Source: Cryptomeria japonica
Taxonomy: Eukaryota > Streptophyta > Pinopsida > Cupressales > Cupressaceae
Direction: 5' to 3'
NCBI RefSeq assembly: GCF_030272615.1
Contig: NC_081414.1
Location: forward strand, 660,464,438 to 660,528,437
Length of the DNA stretch: 64,000 nt
The position numbers and the translations under genes are program-made. Below the pieces are notes generated by a model. That model did not search any database. It saw nothing but the letters and a program-made list of their open reading frames with translations, and was not told where the DNA came from. This document shows positions 1 through 11,838 of this stretch, piece by piece (the first letter of the stretch is position 1; each line of letters opens with the position of its first letter).

Positions 1-1
1 A

Positions 2-891
2 CAACTACATAATATGGAGTGATAGAATGAAGATTTACATCAAAGGTATGGGTGCTCAATTTTGGCAGCATGTTATTACTAAGTATGTACCTCCTACCGG
101 TCCTCTGACTGCATATCAGCTTAAGGAGTAGCAGGAAAGCATTCAAGCATTGGAAGCTATTGTAAGTATACTTTCTGATACTGAATATATTGATGTCCAT
201 GGTTTAGAAACTACTTTTTGAAGTTTGGGAGAAGTTAGAATTAATCTATGGTGGTGATAAGCATGTGATAAAGGCTAAAGAAGAAATAATTAGAGGAAAG
301 TTTGATGATATGAGAATGATTGAAGGAGAAAATATCACTTAGTATGGATAGAGGATAAAAGAAGTTGTCGATGGAATTAAAAGTGCTGGTGGTACTATAG
401 AAAAAGACACCATGGTGAGTAAAATGCTTAGAACCCTATTGCCTGCCTATTCCATTAGAGTGTCTGATATTCAAGAGTTGAGGTCAGTCAGTATTGATAA
501 GATTACCATTGATTCTTTGATTGGTAAGCTCATTTCTTTTGAGTTGAATAGTTTTGATAATAGTGTACTTAAGACAAAATTTGCTTTCAAAGCATCTGTA
601 TCTAGTGTATTGGTGAGAAAAGGGAAAGATGTTTGTCATAGTAATGAATGCAGGTCAAGTTATCATGGTGGTAGAAAAGTTGATGTGGATGATGAAGATA
701 ATTTGATGGAGTTTGAAGCTCTATTAGCAAAAAGACTTCCTAGAGGCATTGGTAAGTACAAAGGCAAGTTACCTCTTAAGTGTTTCTCTTGTAAAAAGAT
801 AGGACATATAGCTGCAAACTGTCATAATAGTGATCAAAAGGAAAAGTTTAGAAAATATAAGGGAAAAGGAGAGAAACAATGTTGCAGTTGA
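2..891 (+). pseudogene. Copia-1 gag, broken
   Basis: From base 2 a frame reads NYIIWSDRMKIYIKG, as in the N-terminal half of plant copia gag, and is broken by TAG near 129 and later frameshifts. The open part, 412-891 (159 codons), holds the C-terminal gag half and a CCHC zinc knuckle, CFSCKKIGHIAANCH, at about 784-828, which would bind RNA in the particle. Another frame overlaps at 830 and carries protease. Copia gag-pol is normally one frame, so the overlap marks a frameshift rather than a programmed signal. It cannot make a full Gag. Confidence 0.8.
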
Positions 892-2209
892 TGAAGGTGC
901 TACTGATAAGGAATCCAAGGATGAAGAAAATGAGGAGATTGTTTTTATTATTGTTAAAGAAGATATGTTTGATAAGAAGGCTTTAGTATCTCACATTGAC
1001 AACAATGATGAATGGATTATTGATATTGGTTTCTCACACCACATGACCAATGATAAGAACAATTTTATTTCTCTTAAAGAGTTTGATGGTGGTGTAGTAA
1101 GATTTGGGAACAATTCACCTTGTATGGTAAAAGGTAAAGGTTCTATATCTTTGAATGGTAAAAGTAATGTTGATGATGTATATTGGGTTGAAGGTTTGAA
1201 ACATAACTTGTTGAGTGTTGGTCAATTGAATGACAAAGGTTATCATCTTGAGTTTAAGAATGGAGTGTGGAGGATCTTAGGATGTAGAGGAGAACTGATT
1301 GCTACTAGCAAATAAACTAAAGGTAACTTATTCCATCTGAATGCTAGTGTAAACAATTATTTCATTGCTAATGTTGAAGATAGCTGGTTATGGCATAGAA
1401 GGTTTTGTCATGTGAACTTTGATAATATGGTTAAGGTCAGCAAATATAGTATGGTGAGAGGTATGCCACAACTTGTTAAACCAGACAATGTGATGTGTAA
1501 AGAATGTCAGTTGGGTAAGACGACTACATCTTCTTTTAAGAGTAAATATTTTTCTTTTGAGCATATTCTATATTTGGTGCACACGAACTGATGATTTTTC
1601 AAGGATGACGTGGGTTACTTTTCTGAAGGAAAAGTTAGAAGCTTTCAACAAGTTTAAGGCATTCAAAGCCTTAGTAGAAAAGGAAACTGGTAAGAATCTT
1701 AAGTGCCAGAGATTTGACTGGGGTGGACAATTTACATCAGATGAGTTTGTGAGATATTGTGATGAAAATGGAATAAAGAGGCAATTATCAGCTCCAAGGA
1801 CACCACAATAGAATGAAATTACAGAAAGGGGAAACAAAACCATTGTTGAAGCAACAAGAACTATGTTGATACAGGGAGATGTACCTAAGATGTTTTGGAG
1901 AGAAGCTGTCAGCACTCCAGTATACACATTGAGCTTGGTACTGGTGAAGAAAGGTAATGACAAGACACCCTATGATTTATGGTAGGGTAAAACTCCTAAT
2001 GTTAGTTACTTCAAAGTTTTTGGCAGCAGGTGTTTTATAAAAAAAGATGAATATACTGGTAAATTTGACCCTGAAAGTGATGAATGAACATTCCTTGGCT
2101 ACTCTACTAAGAGAAAAGCTTTCAAGTGTTTTAATAAAAGGACAAAGAAGATTATGGAGAGTGTGAATGTAAAACTTTATGAATTCTCTGATAAACCTGA
2201 TGATACCCA
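830..2209 (+). pseudogene. Copia-1 protease and integrase, broken
   Basis: The protease region reads WIIDIGFSHHMTNDK near 1012-1060. The family active site is D-S-G, so Ser is replaced by Ile and the enzyme should be dead. A GAG-pre-integrase block with WLWHRRFCHVNFDNM follows at about 1387-1430. The integrase core is open at 1557-1811 and continues past a TAG; its second Asp (RFDWGGQF) and Glu (ITERGNK) can be seen. The C-terminal region runs to about 2209 through more stops. Integrase normally inserts the cDNA; this copy cannot be translated intact. Confidence 0.8.
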
Positions 2210-2843
2210 TGTCGACTTGAATTTTATAATTAGAATACTGCAAGCAACATGTTAGTTTCACAAAATACAAAGGAAATGCTACAGGAAATCCAAACTCAAC
2301 CAATGAAACTACATGAAATGCATATAAAATAAAAACACTATTATTACCTTCATGATTTAAGTCTCATTGTGTCCTAACTCCGCTGTTCCTAGTTGTAGAT
2401 GGTGTGCTCTTAGACAAGCACTGATAGCTTCCAAGATGGCATATGAAGAATGTATTGATAACTAATTGATACTATGATATGCAATGCTAAATGATTATGC
2501 TATTTGCTTCAAGATTAAAATTCATGGATGCATAAGTTTTCACAAATGATTAGCTTTGAAAAATCATTTGAAGACTAACTCTCTCTCAACTCAAACTCCT
2601 GATTTTATAGAATTTGAGAGGATAAGATGATGTGGCGCAGATCAACGGTCATGATCAGATTTGTAGATTTGGATGGCTGTGAGAAAAGGTGAAGGTTGAG
2701 AGAAAGGGGGAAGGAGAAGAAAAGTGTCACTCATCTCACCTTGACTAGGTTACTGATTGAGGGAATCTAGGGATGGTTGGAGAAGATTTAGGCATGAGAG
2801 GACAAGTGGACTCAAGTCCTTCCTAAGATGTAGGGATGTTGGA
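2210..2843 (-). repeat. Element A 3' LTR, first fragment
   Basis: It begins TGTCGACTTG and aligns with 36562-37207 of the other LTR through to the copia-2 insertion point. The 7-bp duplication tgttgga at 2837-2843 recurs at 8500-8506, where the LTR resumes. The uninterrupted sequence in the right LTR (about 37200-37206) has tgttgga only once, which confirms the insertion. Confidence 0.88.
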
Positions 2844-3231
2844 TCTCCCCCTTTGGCATTGATGGCAACACAAGATGGAAAAACCATCAAAGTGCCAAAA
2901 CAGAAATGCCAGGTACAAAAACCAACAATCTCCATTTCTCCCCCCGGTAGTAACATGTGCTTATTCAAAGATTTATTTTCAATACCAATCTCTCATACCA
3001 ATCTCTCCTCAAAAAGATAATGCATTTTTCATATATCTCTTCCCAATGTTTTTCCATATATCTCTCCCCCTTTGACATCAAATGCCAAAGTCACAAAAAA
3101 GTCAAGTTCATACAAAATACCAACCAATTCAATATACCAACAACCCCCCCTGAGAAGTAGCTTCCTCATCAAATACCAAAATAAAATATTTGTCTATTTA
3201 ATTCTACTAGTTGATGACAATCATCAACTGT
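2844..3231 (-). other. Copia-2 3' untranslated region and polypurine tract
   Basis: On the minus strand this noncoding stretch holds several imperfect copies of a block built from a purine run (ggggga or longer) followed by ttgttggt: near 3140, 2940 and 2846. The LTR of this element begins TGTTGGTATT, so these look like repeated PPT/LTR-start junctions. The last purine run, aaagggggaga, is at the very edge, followed directly by target DNA instead of an LTR. No gene is seen here. Confidence 0.65.
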
Positions 3232-6200
3232 CTAAGTCTCTACCGATGGAGGTAAGACTCCGAGCTGATCTCTAAGATACTCAAAAGTTTCCTTAGGCAA
3301 AGGTTTTGTAAAGATATCTGCAAGCTGTTCTTTAGTATTCACATAAAACAGTTTTATCTCCTTTTCTTCAACTTTTTCCCTTAGAAAATTTAGTTTGATA
3401 GAAACATGTTTTGTTTTAGAATGTAATACTGGATTCTTAGATATATCAATTGCTACAGTGTTTTCACAATATATAGTAATAGGTTCCTTGTGTTTTACCT
3501 TTATGTCTTTCAACATTTGCTTAAGCCAAAGTACCTGTGTACAGTTTGTTGCTGCTGCAATATATTGTGATTCTGCTATTGATAAAGATGTACAACTCTG
3601 TTTCTTACTTAACCAAGAAACTAATCTCTTTCCAAGAAAGAATGCTCCTCCAGTGGTGCTTTTTCTATCATCCACGTCTCCTGCCCAATTTGCATCTGTG
3701 TATGCATATAAATCAAAATTTTCATCTTTAGGATACCATAATCCAAGATATGTTGTGCCTTGTAAGTACCGAAAAATCCTTTTTACTGCTGATTCATGAT
3801 TTTCCCTAGGATTACTCTGAAATCTAGAAACTATACATACTGCATTCATAATATCAGGTATGGTTTGTGTCAAATACAGTAAACCTCCTATCATAGATTT
3901 GTATCTAGTTGGATTGACAGGTGTAGATTCATCCCTTTGAGATAATTTGTCATTTGTAGTCATAGGTGTGCTTACCGGTTTAGAGTTTTCCATCCCAAAT
4001 TTCTTAAGTAGTTCTTTCAAGTACTTAGATTGACTAAAAAATATGCCTTTATCAGTCTGTAAAATCTGCAATCCTAAAAATAATTTTATTTCTCCGATCA
4101 TAGACATTTCAAATTCATGCTGCATTTCAAGAGAAAATTCTTTGCATAATCCATCTTCTCCTCCAAAGATTATATCATCAACAAATACTTCCATAATCAA
4201 GATGTCATCATTAGTTACTTTGTAATATAAATTGCTATCTGCATTTCCTTTAGTAAAACCAATCTTTAAAAGATACTTATCCAATCTTGCATACCAAGCT
4301 CTTGGAGCTTGTTTTAATCCATACAGAGCTTTTCTTAATCTGCAAACCATATCATTGTCATCTATCAAGGAAAATCCATCAGGTTGTTCAATATAGACTT
4401 CCTCTTCAAGATCTCCATTCAAGAATGCACATTTAATATCCATTTGATAAACTTTGTAATCCTTGTGAGCTGCAAAGGCCAAGAATAGTCTAACTGCCTC
4501 AATTCTGGCTACCGGTGCAAAGGCTTCATTGTAATCAACTCCTTCTTTTCGAGAATATCCCTTACACACTAGTCTTGCTTTATTTCTGACAACCTTACCA
4601 TCTTCATTGAGTTTGTTTCTAAATACCCATTTGGTTCCAATTACATTTTTATTTTTAGGCCGGGGAACTAATGTCCAAGTATTATTTTTCTCAATTTGTC
4701 CTAATTCTTCTTCCATAGCTTTAATCCAAAATTTATCTTCACATGCCTCATTGATAGATAATGGTTCAATTTGAGAAATAAGACATACCTCTTCATTTGC
4801 CAATCTTCCTCTTGTCATGACTCCTTTAAATTTGCTTCCAATTATCTGATCTTCAGAATGATTCAGTCTTACATACCGGGGTGTCTTAGTCTGTTGTTGT
4901 TCTTCAATTACTGTGGAATCCTCTGATGATATCGGAGTAACTGGATCATCATTATGTATCAGTGGATTTGTTGTAGGTTCATTTGTCATAATTTCTGTTA
5001 CCGGTTCAGAGTCTATATACCTTGAAGTTCCTCTGAATTGTTCATAAATCTTTACATTTGTACTCTCAACAAATTTTTGTAATCTTTTATTAAAACATCT
5101 ATATGCTTTACTCTTAGATGAATAACCAAGAAATATTCCTTCATCACTTCTAGGATCAAACTTGCCAATATACTCATCTCTTCTAATATAATATTTACTT
5201 CCAAAGATTCTGAAATACTTAAGAGTAGGAGTGTTACCAAACCATAGTTCATGAGGGGTCTTACCGGTTTCACCTTTGATGTGAACTTTGTTGAATGTAT
5301 AGACAATAGTGCTTACTGCCTCTCTCTAGTACACATGTGGTAGATTTGCTTTTGATAACATACTTCTTGCTGCATCCAAAATAGTTCTGTTTTTCCTTTC
5401 AACAACTCCATTCTGTTGTGGTGTCCGAGGTGCTGATAACTGTCTTTTGATTCCATTTACTTCACAGAATGTATTAAAATCTCTAGATCTGAATTCTCCT
5501 CCTTGATCTGATCTTAAACATTTAATTTTCTTACCGGTTTCATTTTCAACCATTGCTTTGAATAGCTTGAACTTCCCAAGTGCTTCTGATTTTTCTCTGA
5601 GAAAAGTAACCCAACACATTCTAGAATAATCATCAATAATTAGCATGAAATATCTATCATCTTGTAAGCTTTTAGTTCTAGCTGGACCACATAAATCAAT
5701 GTGAATTAAATCAAGGGCATTATTGGATTTTTCTGGAATACTTTTGAAACTAGCTCTAACTTGGTTTCCAAATTGACATTCCTTGCAAATTGTATTCTGA
5801 GGTTTCAGAATTTTAGGTAGATCTCTAATTGCCTTAGAAGTACTGATTTTTACCATGCAATCAAAATTTACATGACATAGTCTTTTATGCCATAGCCAAC
5901 TTTCATCTATATGTGCAATTAAGCATGCCTTTTCACTGTTATTCAAATGAAAGATATTACCTCTAGTCTGATTACCAGTTGCAATTTCCAAACCAGTTCT
6001 ATTCATGATTTTGCATTTTCCATTTTTAAATTGTAACTGAAAACCTTTCTCAACTAATTGACCAACACTTAAAAGATTATGTTTTAATCCTTCAACATAG
6101 TAGACATTGTCAGTGTTATGTTTACCATCAAAATATATTGAACCCTTACCTTTGATTGAACAGGCTTTGTCATCTTCGAATCTTACTAAACCTCCATTGT

Positions 6201-7386
6201 ATTCTTGAAAGTTCAAGAATTTACCTTTGTCTCCAGTCATGTGATGTGAGCATCCTGAGTCAATAATCCATTCATCCTTTGATTCAACTTTAGTTGCTAG
6301 GGCTTGTTCTAACGGTTGAGCAATAGGTACCGGTTGATCTTCTATTATAGCAACAAAGACCCATCCATTGTCTGCTGGATCCTCATCAGAATCATCAGTC
6401 ACACCTTCATCAACAATGTAACAAGATTTATCTTTGTTTTTCTTGAATCTGTATCTCTGATATTCAGGATTAGGTTTGTATGTCCTTCTAGCTTCTTCTC
6501 TTAGTCTAGCATGTCTATCAAGGCATCTTGAAGCCATATGACCAATCTTATTGCAGTTGAAACATTTAAAGGGTGCTTTACCTTCATACTTACTTCCAAT
6601 TGGACCTTCTGGCATTTTTTTTGAAAATAGTGCTTCAAGTTCTTCAAGCTCTTCATTTTCCTTCCTGGCTTCTTCAAGTTCTCTTGCATAAAAGGTTCTC
6701 CAGTCTGATTTGTCAAAGGATGGAGCAGATGATGTTGATGCTTTGAAGGCCAAATCAGTTTTTATAGTAGCAACAAGACCAAATTCCTCAATTTCAAAAG
6801 CTGAAAGTTTTCCAATCAGTGTATCCCTAGTTACTGATGTATTAGGCATTGTTCTCAACTCATTTATAGCAATAACCTTCATTTTATATGCCGGTGGCAA
6901 ACCTCTTAAGATTTTTGAAACAATCTCATCTTCACTCAAGGTTCCTCCACAACATTTGATACCCAAAACAATTTCATTTACTCTTTCCATAAAAGCAGAA
7001 ATCCTTTCATCTTCTTCCATTTTCAGATGTTCATACCTGACTCAGAAGCTTTCAAGTTTTGCAATTTTGATTGTGGAATCCCCTTCATTCAGTGTTTCCA
7101 AATGATCCCAGATAGCTTTTGCAGTGGACCTATCTGATAATCCCATGATTTTTTGATCTGATAATGCACTCAAAAGTGCTTCTCTTGCTTTGCAATCATT
7201 TTCTTCATCTGTAGCTAAAGTAATGGGAGTAGTCTGACCAGCTACAGCAGCAGTATAACCATTCTTAGTAACTTCCTAGATGTCTTTACCAATGCAATTC
7301 AGATGTGTCTCCATTCTGATTTTCCATATCCCATAGTTGGTTCCATCAAGTTTAGGACTATCCTTTCTGAAATAATTAGTAGACAT
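3232..7386 (-). pseudogene. Copia-2 gag-pol polyprotein, one frame with three stops
   Basis: Starting from ATG at 7386 (MSTNYFRKDSPKLDGTNYG), the frame runs 1,385 codons without a frameshift. Stops are TAG at 7276-7278, TGA at 7042-7044 and TAG at 5326-5328. In order it has gag; a CCHC knuckle (CFNCNKIGHMASRC, about 6536-6577); protease WIIDSGCSHHM (about 6250) with its D-S-G intact; GAG-pre-integrase; integrase with D (HIDLCGP), D (RSDQGGEF) and E (VVERKNR); RT with YVDDIIFGG (about 4150); and RNase H with [14 protein letters not shown]. The gag-pro-int-RT-RH order is diagnostic of Ty1/copia. Apart from the stops the key residues are present, so decay is recent. Confidence 0.92.
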
Positions 7387-7423
7387 TGGATCTCCTCAAG
7401 TTGTTAAACTTCTGCAAAAAGAG

Positions 7424-7441
7424 GACTAAGCTCTGATACCA
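7424..7441 (-). other. Copia-2 primer binding site
   Basis: The minus strand reads TGGTATCAGAGC two bases inside the LTR end. This is the usual plant copia PBS, complementary to the 3' end of initiator methionine tRNA, where minus-strand cDNA synthesis is primed. Confidence 0.9.
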
Positions 7442-7443
7442 AT

Positions 7444-8499
7444 TGTACGTCCCAGAGACAACTGAGAGTGGGGGGTGAATCAGTTGTCAAATAAATTCAA
7501 ACCAAAAACTTATTAACCAACTTAATGCTTAATACCGATAAATCAGTTAAGTATGCCGGTAGACAATGTTAATAGAAAATTGTTGTACCGGTATGAATTA
7601 ATGCATGAAACATAAGCACAAAGTCATCCACAACACATGACACCAATATTTGTACGTGGAAACCCTGTAAGGGGAAAAACCATGGTGGGAAACCTTACCC
7701 ACAATCAGATGATACTACTGCAGATAGTAAGTGTACCAAGAGGGGTCTGCACATGCAGAAAGGCCAATAGCCTAGAGCTCACTACTCAATCACAAATGGG
7801 AGTCACACTGACTACAGTTGGATGGTTAAATCCAATAAGAATGTACTGCACAAAATACCATCTTCATATGCTGGATTCAGTACCAGTGTAGTGCTGATAT
7901 GCTTCTACAAAAACCTAACTTCACCTTCAAATGATGTCTTCGTGTATATCCCTGCTTGATCTCGCATATACCCTTCCTTAAATCTTTTTCGCATTCCACA
8001 TTTGATCTTACAAATAAGATCTTACATTTATACCATACCCTAAGACCAATTTTAGTAGGTTGGCTCTACAAGATATTACAATAAAAACATTTTACAAATA
8101 ATATAATATCCGATGCAATAACCGATTAAACATGTCAGCTTAATGCATTTACAACAATAATAAATCATCTCCATAGCGTGCCATGCTGATCTTGAAAAGA
8201 TAAACCTACCGGTGTAACCCTAGATAGCCTGGACCTATTTGCCGGTAAAAGCAAATATGCAAATATGAATATACCAATGATTATTACCTCAAAATAAAGT
8301 GTCCACACAATGTCTTCGACATTACCAAGTGTCTTCCATGTCATTCCAGGTACCGATGAATAATATATCCTACCGGTGAATCATATTCCAATAACTATTG
8401 CATAGTTTACTGTTTGCCGGTGAATGTTGCTGGATCTCCAAAGTAGGTGTATTTAGTAGGTGTTGACATCAATGACAAAACCATACCAAAATACCAACA
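7444..8499 (-). repeat. Copia-2 5' LTR
   Basis: The 1,056-bp LTR runs from tgtacgtccc at 7444 to ataccaaca at 8499 on the plus strand, so on the minus strand it starts TGTTGGTATT and ends GTACA, followed by two bases and the PBS. It would hold the promoter for gag-pol. accggt-type motifs recur across it. No matching copy exists at the other end of the element. Confidence 0.88.
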
Positions 8500-9004
8500 T
8501 GTTGGAGGGAATATAGAAGAAGGTTAGGAAATATGTGTACGTACACAATATTTCATTAAAATTGGAGGTTGGAGATAAATGATGAAGTAATATTTAAGAA
8601 ATATTAATATCTTTAGCCACATGATTAATGAGTTGGGAAAGGAAAGATGAAGTGGAGATGGAAGAATGAGTTGGATAAGGGATTAAATAATTTAGAATTA
8701 TTTAATATTTGAGACTATAGGATAGAAGAATAATCATTAGATATTAGATATTCAAATGATTGAAGGAAATAATTAAATATTTAGACATTCAATTAATTGA
8801 TCAGAAGAATAATTAAATATTTAGATATTTAATTAATTAGAGGAATAGGATAGATGAATTAATTAATAAAATATTTCAATTAAAGTAATTAATAGAAAGA
8901 CATGAAATGAATTAAATAAATTAATCTTTTCAAATTAACTATTTAATAGAAGAATAAATATTAAATATTTATTTAATCGCTCATAGCCATTTTATGTGTA
9001 TACA
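8500..9004 (-). repeat. Element A 3' LTR, second fragment
   Basis: Starting with the TSD copy tgttgga (8500-8506), this matches 37201-37725 closely and ends gtgtataca at 9004. With 2210-2843 it forms a 3' LTR of about 1.13 kb. It is very AT-rich with repeated attaaatatttaga blocks. The right LTR has a small extra AT-rich segment near 37672-37690. Confidence 0.88.
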
Positions 9005-9024
9005 TTTTGCCCCTCTTTGAAATG
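9005..9024 (-). other. Element A polypurine tract
   Basis: On the minus strand CAAAGAGGGGCAAAA directly precedes the LTR start TGTATACA. Such a tract primes plus-strand cDNA. Element C has exactly the same 15 bases before its 3' LTR, which suggests a close relationship. Confidence 0.85.
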
Positions 9025-10139
9025 ATGTCAAGACAACATTGTTTCAAAGATTAAATCAAGTCTCGATAGTGTGCCTGATAGAGATAAAAATCCTAATTGT
9101 GTGCCCCCTCGGGAGATTGATCATGAATTTGTTGAACAATTTGGATAAGCGATTGATCTCACGATAATTGAAAAGGTCCATCAATTGAATTTATTTATGA
9201 AAAATAAATATAATTGCCCCATTGAAAAACATTAATTACCCTTCCAAATAGTAAATATTTTCATTTGCATCCTTGTCAGCTTTGTGAAGAAATTGTCTTG
9301 GTGAGGTGGCAAAATGGTGACCCCATTGGAGAACCATCGATTTGAGCATGTTGGATGATATCAACGACCTCCTAAGTATGGGTATCTGGTATGTATCTTA
9401 TCCCAAACTTTTCACACCTTGTTGAATGATTTTTCATATTTGTTTAGCGCGTTTTTGGTTATTTTGAATTTTTTCAATTTTCGGCAATTATGTTTAGCAT
9501 TTTTGTTTTCTTTTTTAGCGCTTTTGCATATAAAGTTTGCGCATTTGATAAGTTTAGCGCATGTGTGATGTATGTTAGCACTTTCTCTTGGTCGGTGCTT
9601 TTTCTCTTAGTGTTTGCGTGTTTGATGCTTAAAACAATCCTTTTGATTGTTTCACGCATATGCTCGAAGGTTTAGCACTTTTGTTAAAAAGGTTCACGCA
9701 TATGTATGGTTTAGCACTTGCGTTCAATAGAATAGCACTTTTGTTAAAAATATTAGCGCTTTTGCTTCAAATGAATGTGTTTGATGGATTTAATAGTAAA
9801 AAAATCACTTTGATGGTTAGATTTGGGCATTTTGATGCGCAATTGTGATGAATAGGTACTTGATTGCTTGATTTGATCATGTTGATTGATAGGATAAACG
9901 ATTGATCAATTTGATTTGATTGGATAGATTAGCTCTAAGAAACCGATTTAGTTTCTGATGAAGAGCATAGCAGAGTTTGATTGAACTTAGTGATTGATAG
10001 AAAACCATGATTGATAGGTTTAAATTGATTTGATAGCCTGATTTGCTTCATGTGAAAAGATTTACCAATTTTTGATGTTAGAGATTAGCGATCTCTTTGA
10101 TTTGATAGATAGATGATTGATCATTGAATTCTCTTGGTA
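9025..10139 (+). other. Element A region between 3' LTR and antisense PMD gene; repeat tract 9430-9780
   Basis: No coding region is recognised. From about 9440 to 9770 the plus strand has a degenerate repeat built on ttagcgcttttg, ttagcacttttg and gcgcatttg at 20-50 base spacing. It lies upstream of the plus-strand PMD gene and so could be its leader or promoter region. Similar motifs, in the same sense relative to transcription, occur in the minus-strand leader of the same element at about 36130-36490. Short ORFs here are low-complexity and look fortuitous. Confidence 0.55.
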
Positions 10140-10272
10140 AATAGGAGAAACTTGATGTTCTCCAGTGTCGGGAGAAATTCTCGGTGATGCAGCACTTAGT
10201 GCCATAGCTTACATAGGCAGAGGTGAGACATATAGATGTCTATGGATTACACCACTTATTATACATGCCTGA
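10140..10272 (+). pseudogene. PMD gene of element A, N-terminal part
   Basis: One plus-strand frame reads MQHLVP, a stop, LT, a stop, then AEVRHIDVYGLHHLLYMPD up to the element C insertion. Joined to 22987 after removing C and one cctga copy it continues ITHNRGLLTTLAERWHSE, the opening of the Plant Mobile Domain. The 5' end of the gene is not defined. Stops are present, so it is a pseudogene. Confidence 0.72.
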
Positions 10273-11815
10273 TGTAGACATCTAAAAATGGTCAACGCTT
10301 GTGGAGTCATACTTTAACATTTGCGCATTGCCTTATTTTAGGGTTCTTGCATCGCATTAACATTTCTTCTATGTTGCACACTTGGTCTTTATCATTTGCG
10401 AGCATCAAGTCCTTCTATTGCATTCTCAATTTTATCGCTTCCGAATTAGGTCTTGTTGATAGCAATCTTCAGTCATGATTTTGGTCGATCTTATCCTGTC
10501 GCATCATGGTGCATGCTCATTTATCATCATTTTGGACATCGTCAATCCTAATCGATGATAGAATTAGGGTTTTTTCCTCTTGTCAATCTTTCAATCATCT
10601 TTAGCTTGTTAGTAATCATTTGTGATTATCAACTTGTCAATCTCATCATTTTGCGATCGATTTGTCATCGATCCTTGTCCTTGTTAGCCTTGTCATTTTG
10701 CGATCGATTCGTCATCGATCCTTGTCCTTGTCAATCTTGTCATTTTGCGATCGATTCATCATCGATCCTTGTCCTTTTCAATCATGTAAATTTGGATCGA
10801 TTAGTCATTGTTCCTCGTCAATTGGCACCTATCAATTTGATCTCCTTGTCAATCTTGGTCAATTTGTCATTGATTTTTGTCAACCAATCTCAATCATTTA
10901 TCAACATTGGTCCTTTGTCAATCAGAATCATGATTGAACCTACATTAATTTCTTGTTGTCTTGACCTAATTCCTTGTCCTCTTATTTCTAGGGTTTTATG
11001 ATTTGTTCATTTAATCCTTTTCTTCTTCTTTGTGGGTTAAATAAATCTATTTATTTAGTCCTAGGTCTCTTTCACGAATTAATTAATGGATGAAAACCTA
11101 TTAATTAATTCACCTAATTTCTATTTCATCTTTTTCCTCAATTTTCTAATTTGCTAATTTCTCCTAATTCCTAATTTCTATTTCTCCTATTTTCTTTAAT
11201 TTTTCTAATATTTCCCCTAATTTCATTCCCTCATTTTCTCTTATGTTTATGCTTCCATTTGTTGCAATCATGGAGGCTATTTTCTCTCTTCCCTTTTGTC
11301 ATGTGAATGGCATTTCAATCGTGTCATAATTTGTCATACATCTTGCATAGCAACTTGTCATAATTTGCCATAATTTGTCATACACCTTGCATAGAAATTG
11401 TCATACATTTGTCATAATTTTGCCATTCTTGATTTGAATTTCCTTTCAAATCCCTTCATGCTAATCTTGTCCTCTCTCCAATTTTTCTATAAATTGGATG
11501 ATTTTCTTCAATGAAAGGGGGAATCAATCACATTTTTGAGTAACCTTACGCTACGAATTTCATCTCTCAACAACTTGCTTTCCACTTGCATTTTGCACTT
11601 GTAGGGGAGATCCACATCAAATTTGAAGGTGAAAGAAGAACAATGGAGCCACATGAAGGAGATATCTGCGTTGGTTTGCTTCGATTTCATTTGATTTGAA
11701 TATCTTGTCTTTATGTCTTCATTGATTGGATTTAGGATTGCTTTCATAGTAGCTTTAGGTTTTGTGGTTGTCCTAATTGCTATTGTTTTTATGATTTTCA
11801 ATTTCCTGATCTACA
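10273..11815 (+). repeat. Element C 5' LTR
   Basis: It starts tgtagacatc and ends gatctaca. A TATA-like box, ctataaat, lies at 11488-11495. By eye the first 270 bases differ from the other LTR at roughly 15-20 positions, mostly C/T and G/A changes. The LTR contains three near-tandem copies of a block of about 50 bases around gatcgattcgtcatcgatcc (10660-10770). Small ORFs in the LTR recur in both copies and are not genes. Confidence 0.92.
11488..11495 (+). promoter_or_regulatory. TATA box in element C LTR
   Basis: ctataaat lies about 320 bases before the LTR end, a plausible distance for a transcription start inside the LTR. The other LTR has tttataaat at 22652-22660. Confidence 0.5.
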
Positions 11816-11819
11816 TTTC

Positions 11820-11838
11820 TGGTGAACCCAACATGAAC
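11820..11838 (+). other. Element C primer binding site
   Basis: TGGTGAACCCAACATGAAC begins four bases after the LTR end. Element D has the near-identical TGGTGAACCCGACGTGAAC in the same place, so the two families use the same tRNA type. I did not assign the tRNA. Confidence 0.75.

Larger units (their letters stand above)
1..2209 (+). mobile_element. Copia-1, 5' part of a decayed Ty1/copia element (gag to integrase)
   Basis: Translation in shifting frames gives copia proteins in the canonical order gag, protease, GAG-pre-integrase, integrase core. The element enters from beyond the left edge, so its 5' LTR is not seen. It stops abruptly at 2209, after the integrase C-terminal region, where the 3' LTR of element A begins. 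Reverse transcriptase is absent here. The end of RT and the RNase H resume at 37726 on the same strand, so this is the oldest layer of the left nest. Stops and frameshifts are frequent. Confidence 0.9.
2844..8499 (-). mobile_element. Copia-2: Ty1/copia retrotransposon with a single LTR
   Basis: Read on the minus strand this has a 5' LTR (8499 to 7444), a methionine-type PBS, a gag-pol frame of 1,385 codons (7386 to 3232) and a 3' untranslated region ending in a polypurine tract at about 2844-2856. It is flanked by tgttgga on both sides (2837-2843 and 8500-8506). No second LTR follows the polypurine tract; the target DNA starts at once. Only three in-frame stops break gag-pol and there is no frameshift, so it is younger than copia-1 and element A. 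Confidence 0.9.

Noticed and set aside
7637-7891. 84-codon plus-strand ORF in the copia-2 LTR
   Set aside because: It is inside the 5' LTR and antisense to the element, with no recognisable domain.
9474-9848. Short ORFs on both strands in the repeat tract left of the PMD gene
   Set aside because: They are low-complexity translations of the gcgcttttg repeat and overlap on both strands.
10555-11001. 148-codon ORF rich in Leu/Ile/Ser, repeated at 21841-22167
   Set aside because: It lies within the LTRs of element C, derives from tandem gatcgattcgtcatcgatcc blocks and differs in length between the copies.
11508-11801. 97-codon minus-strand ORF, repeated at 22674-22967
   Set aside because: Both copies lie in the LTRs and are antisense to the element; there is no known domain. 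Conservation reflects LTR identity rather than selection.
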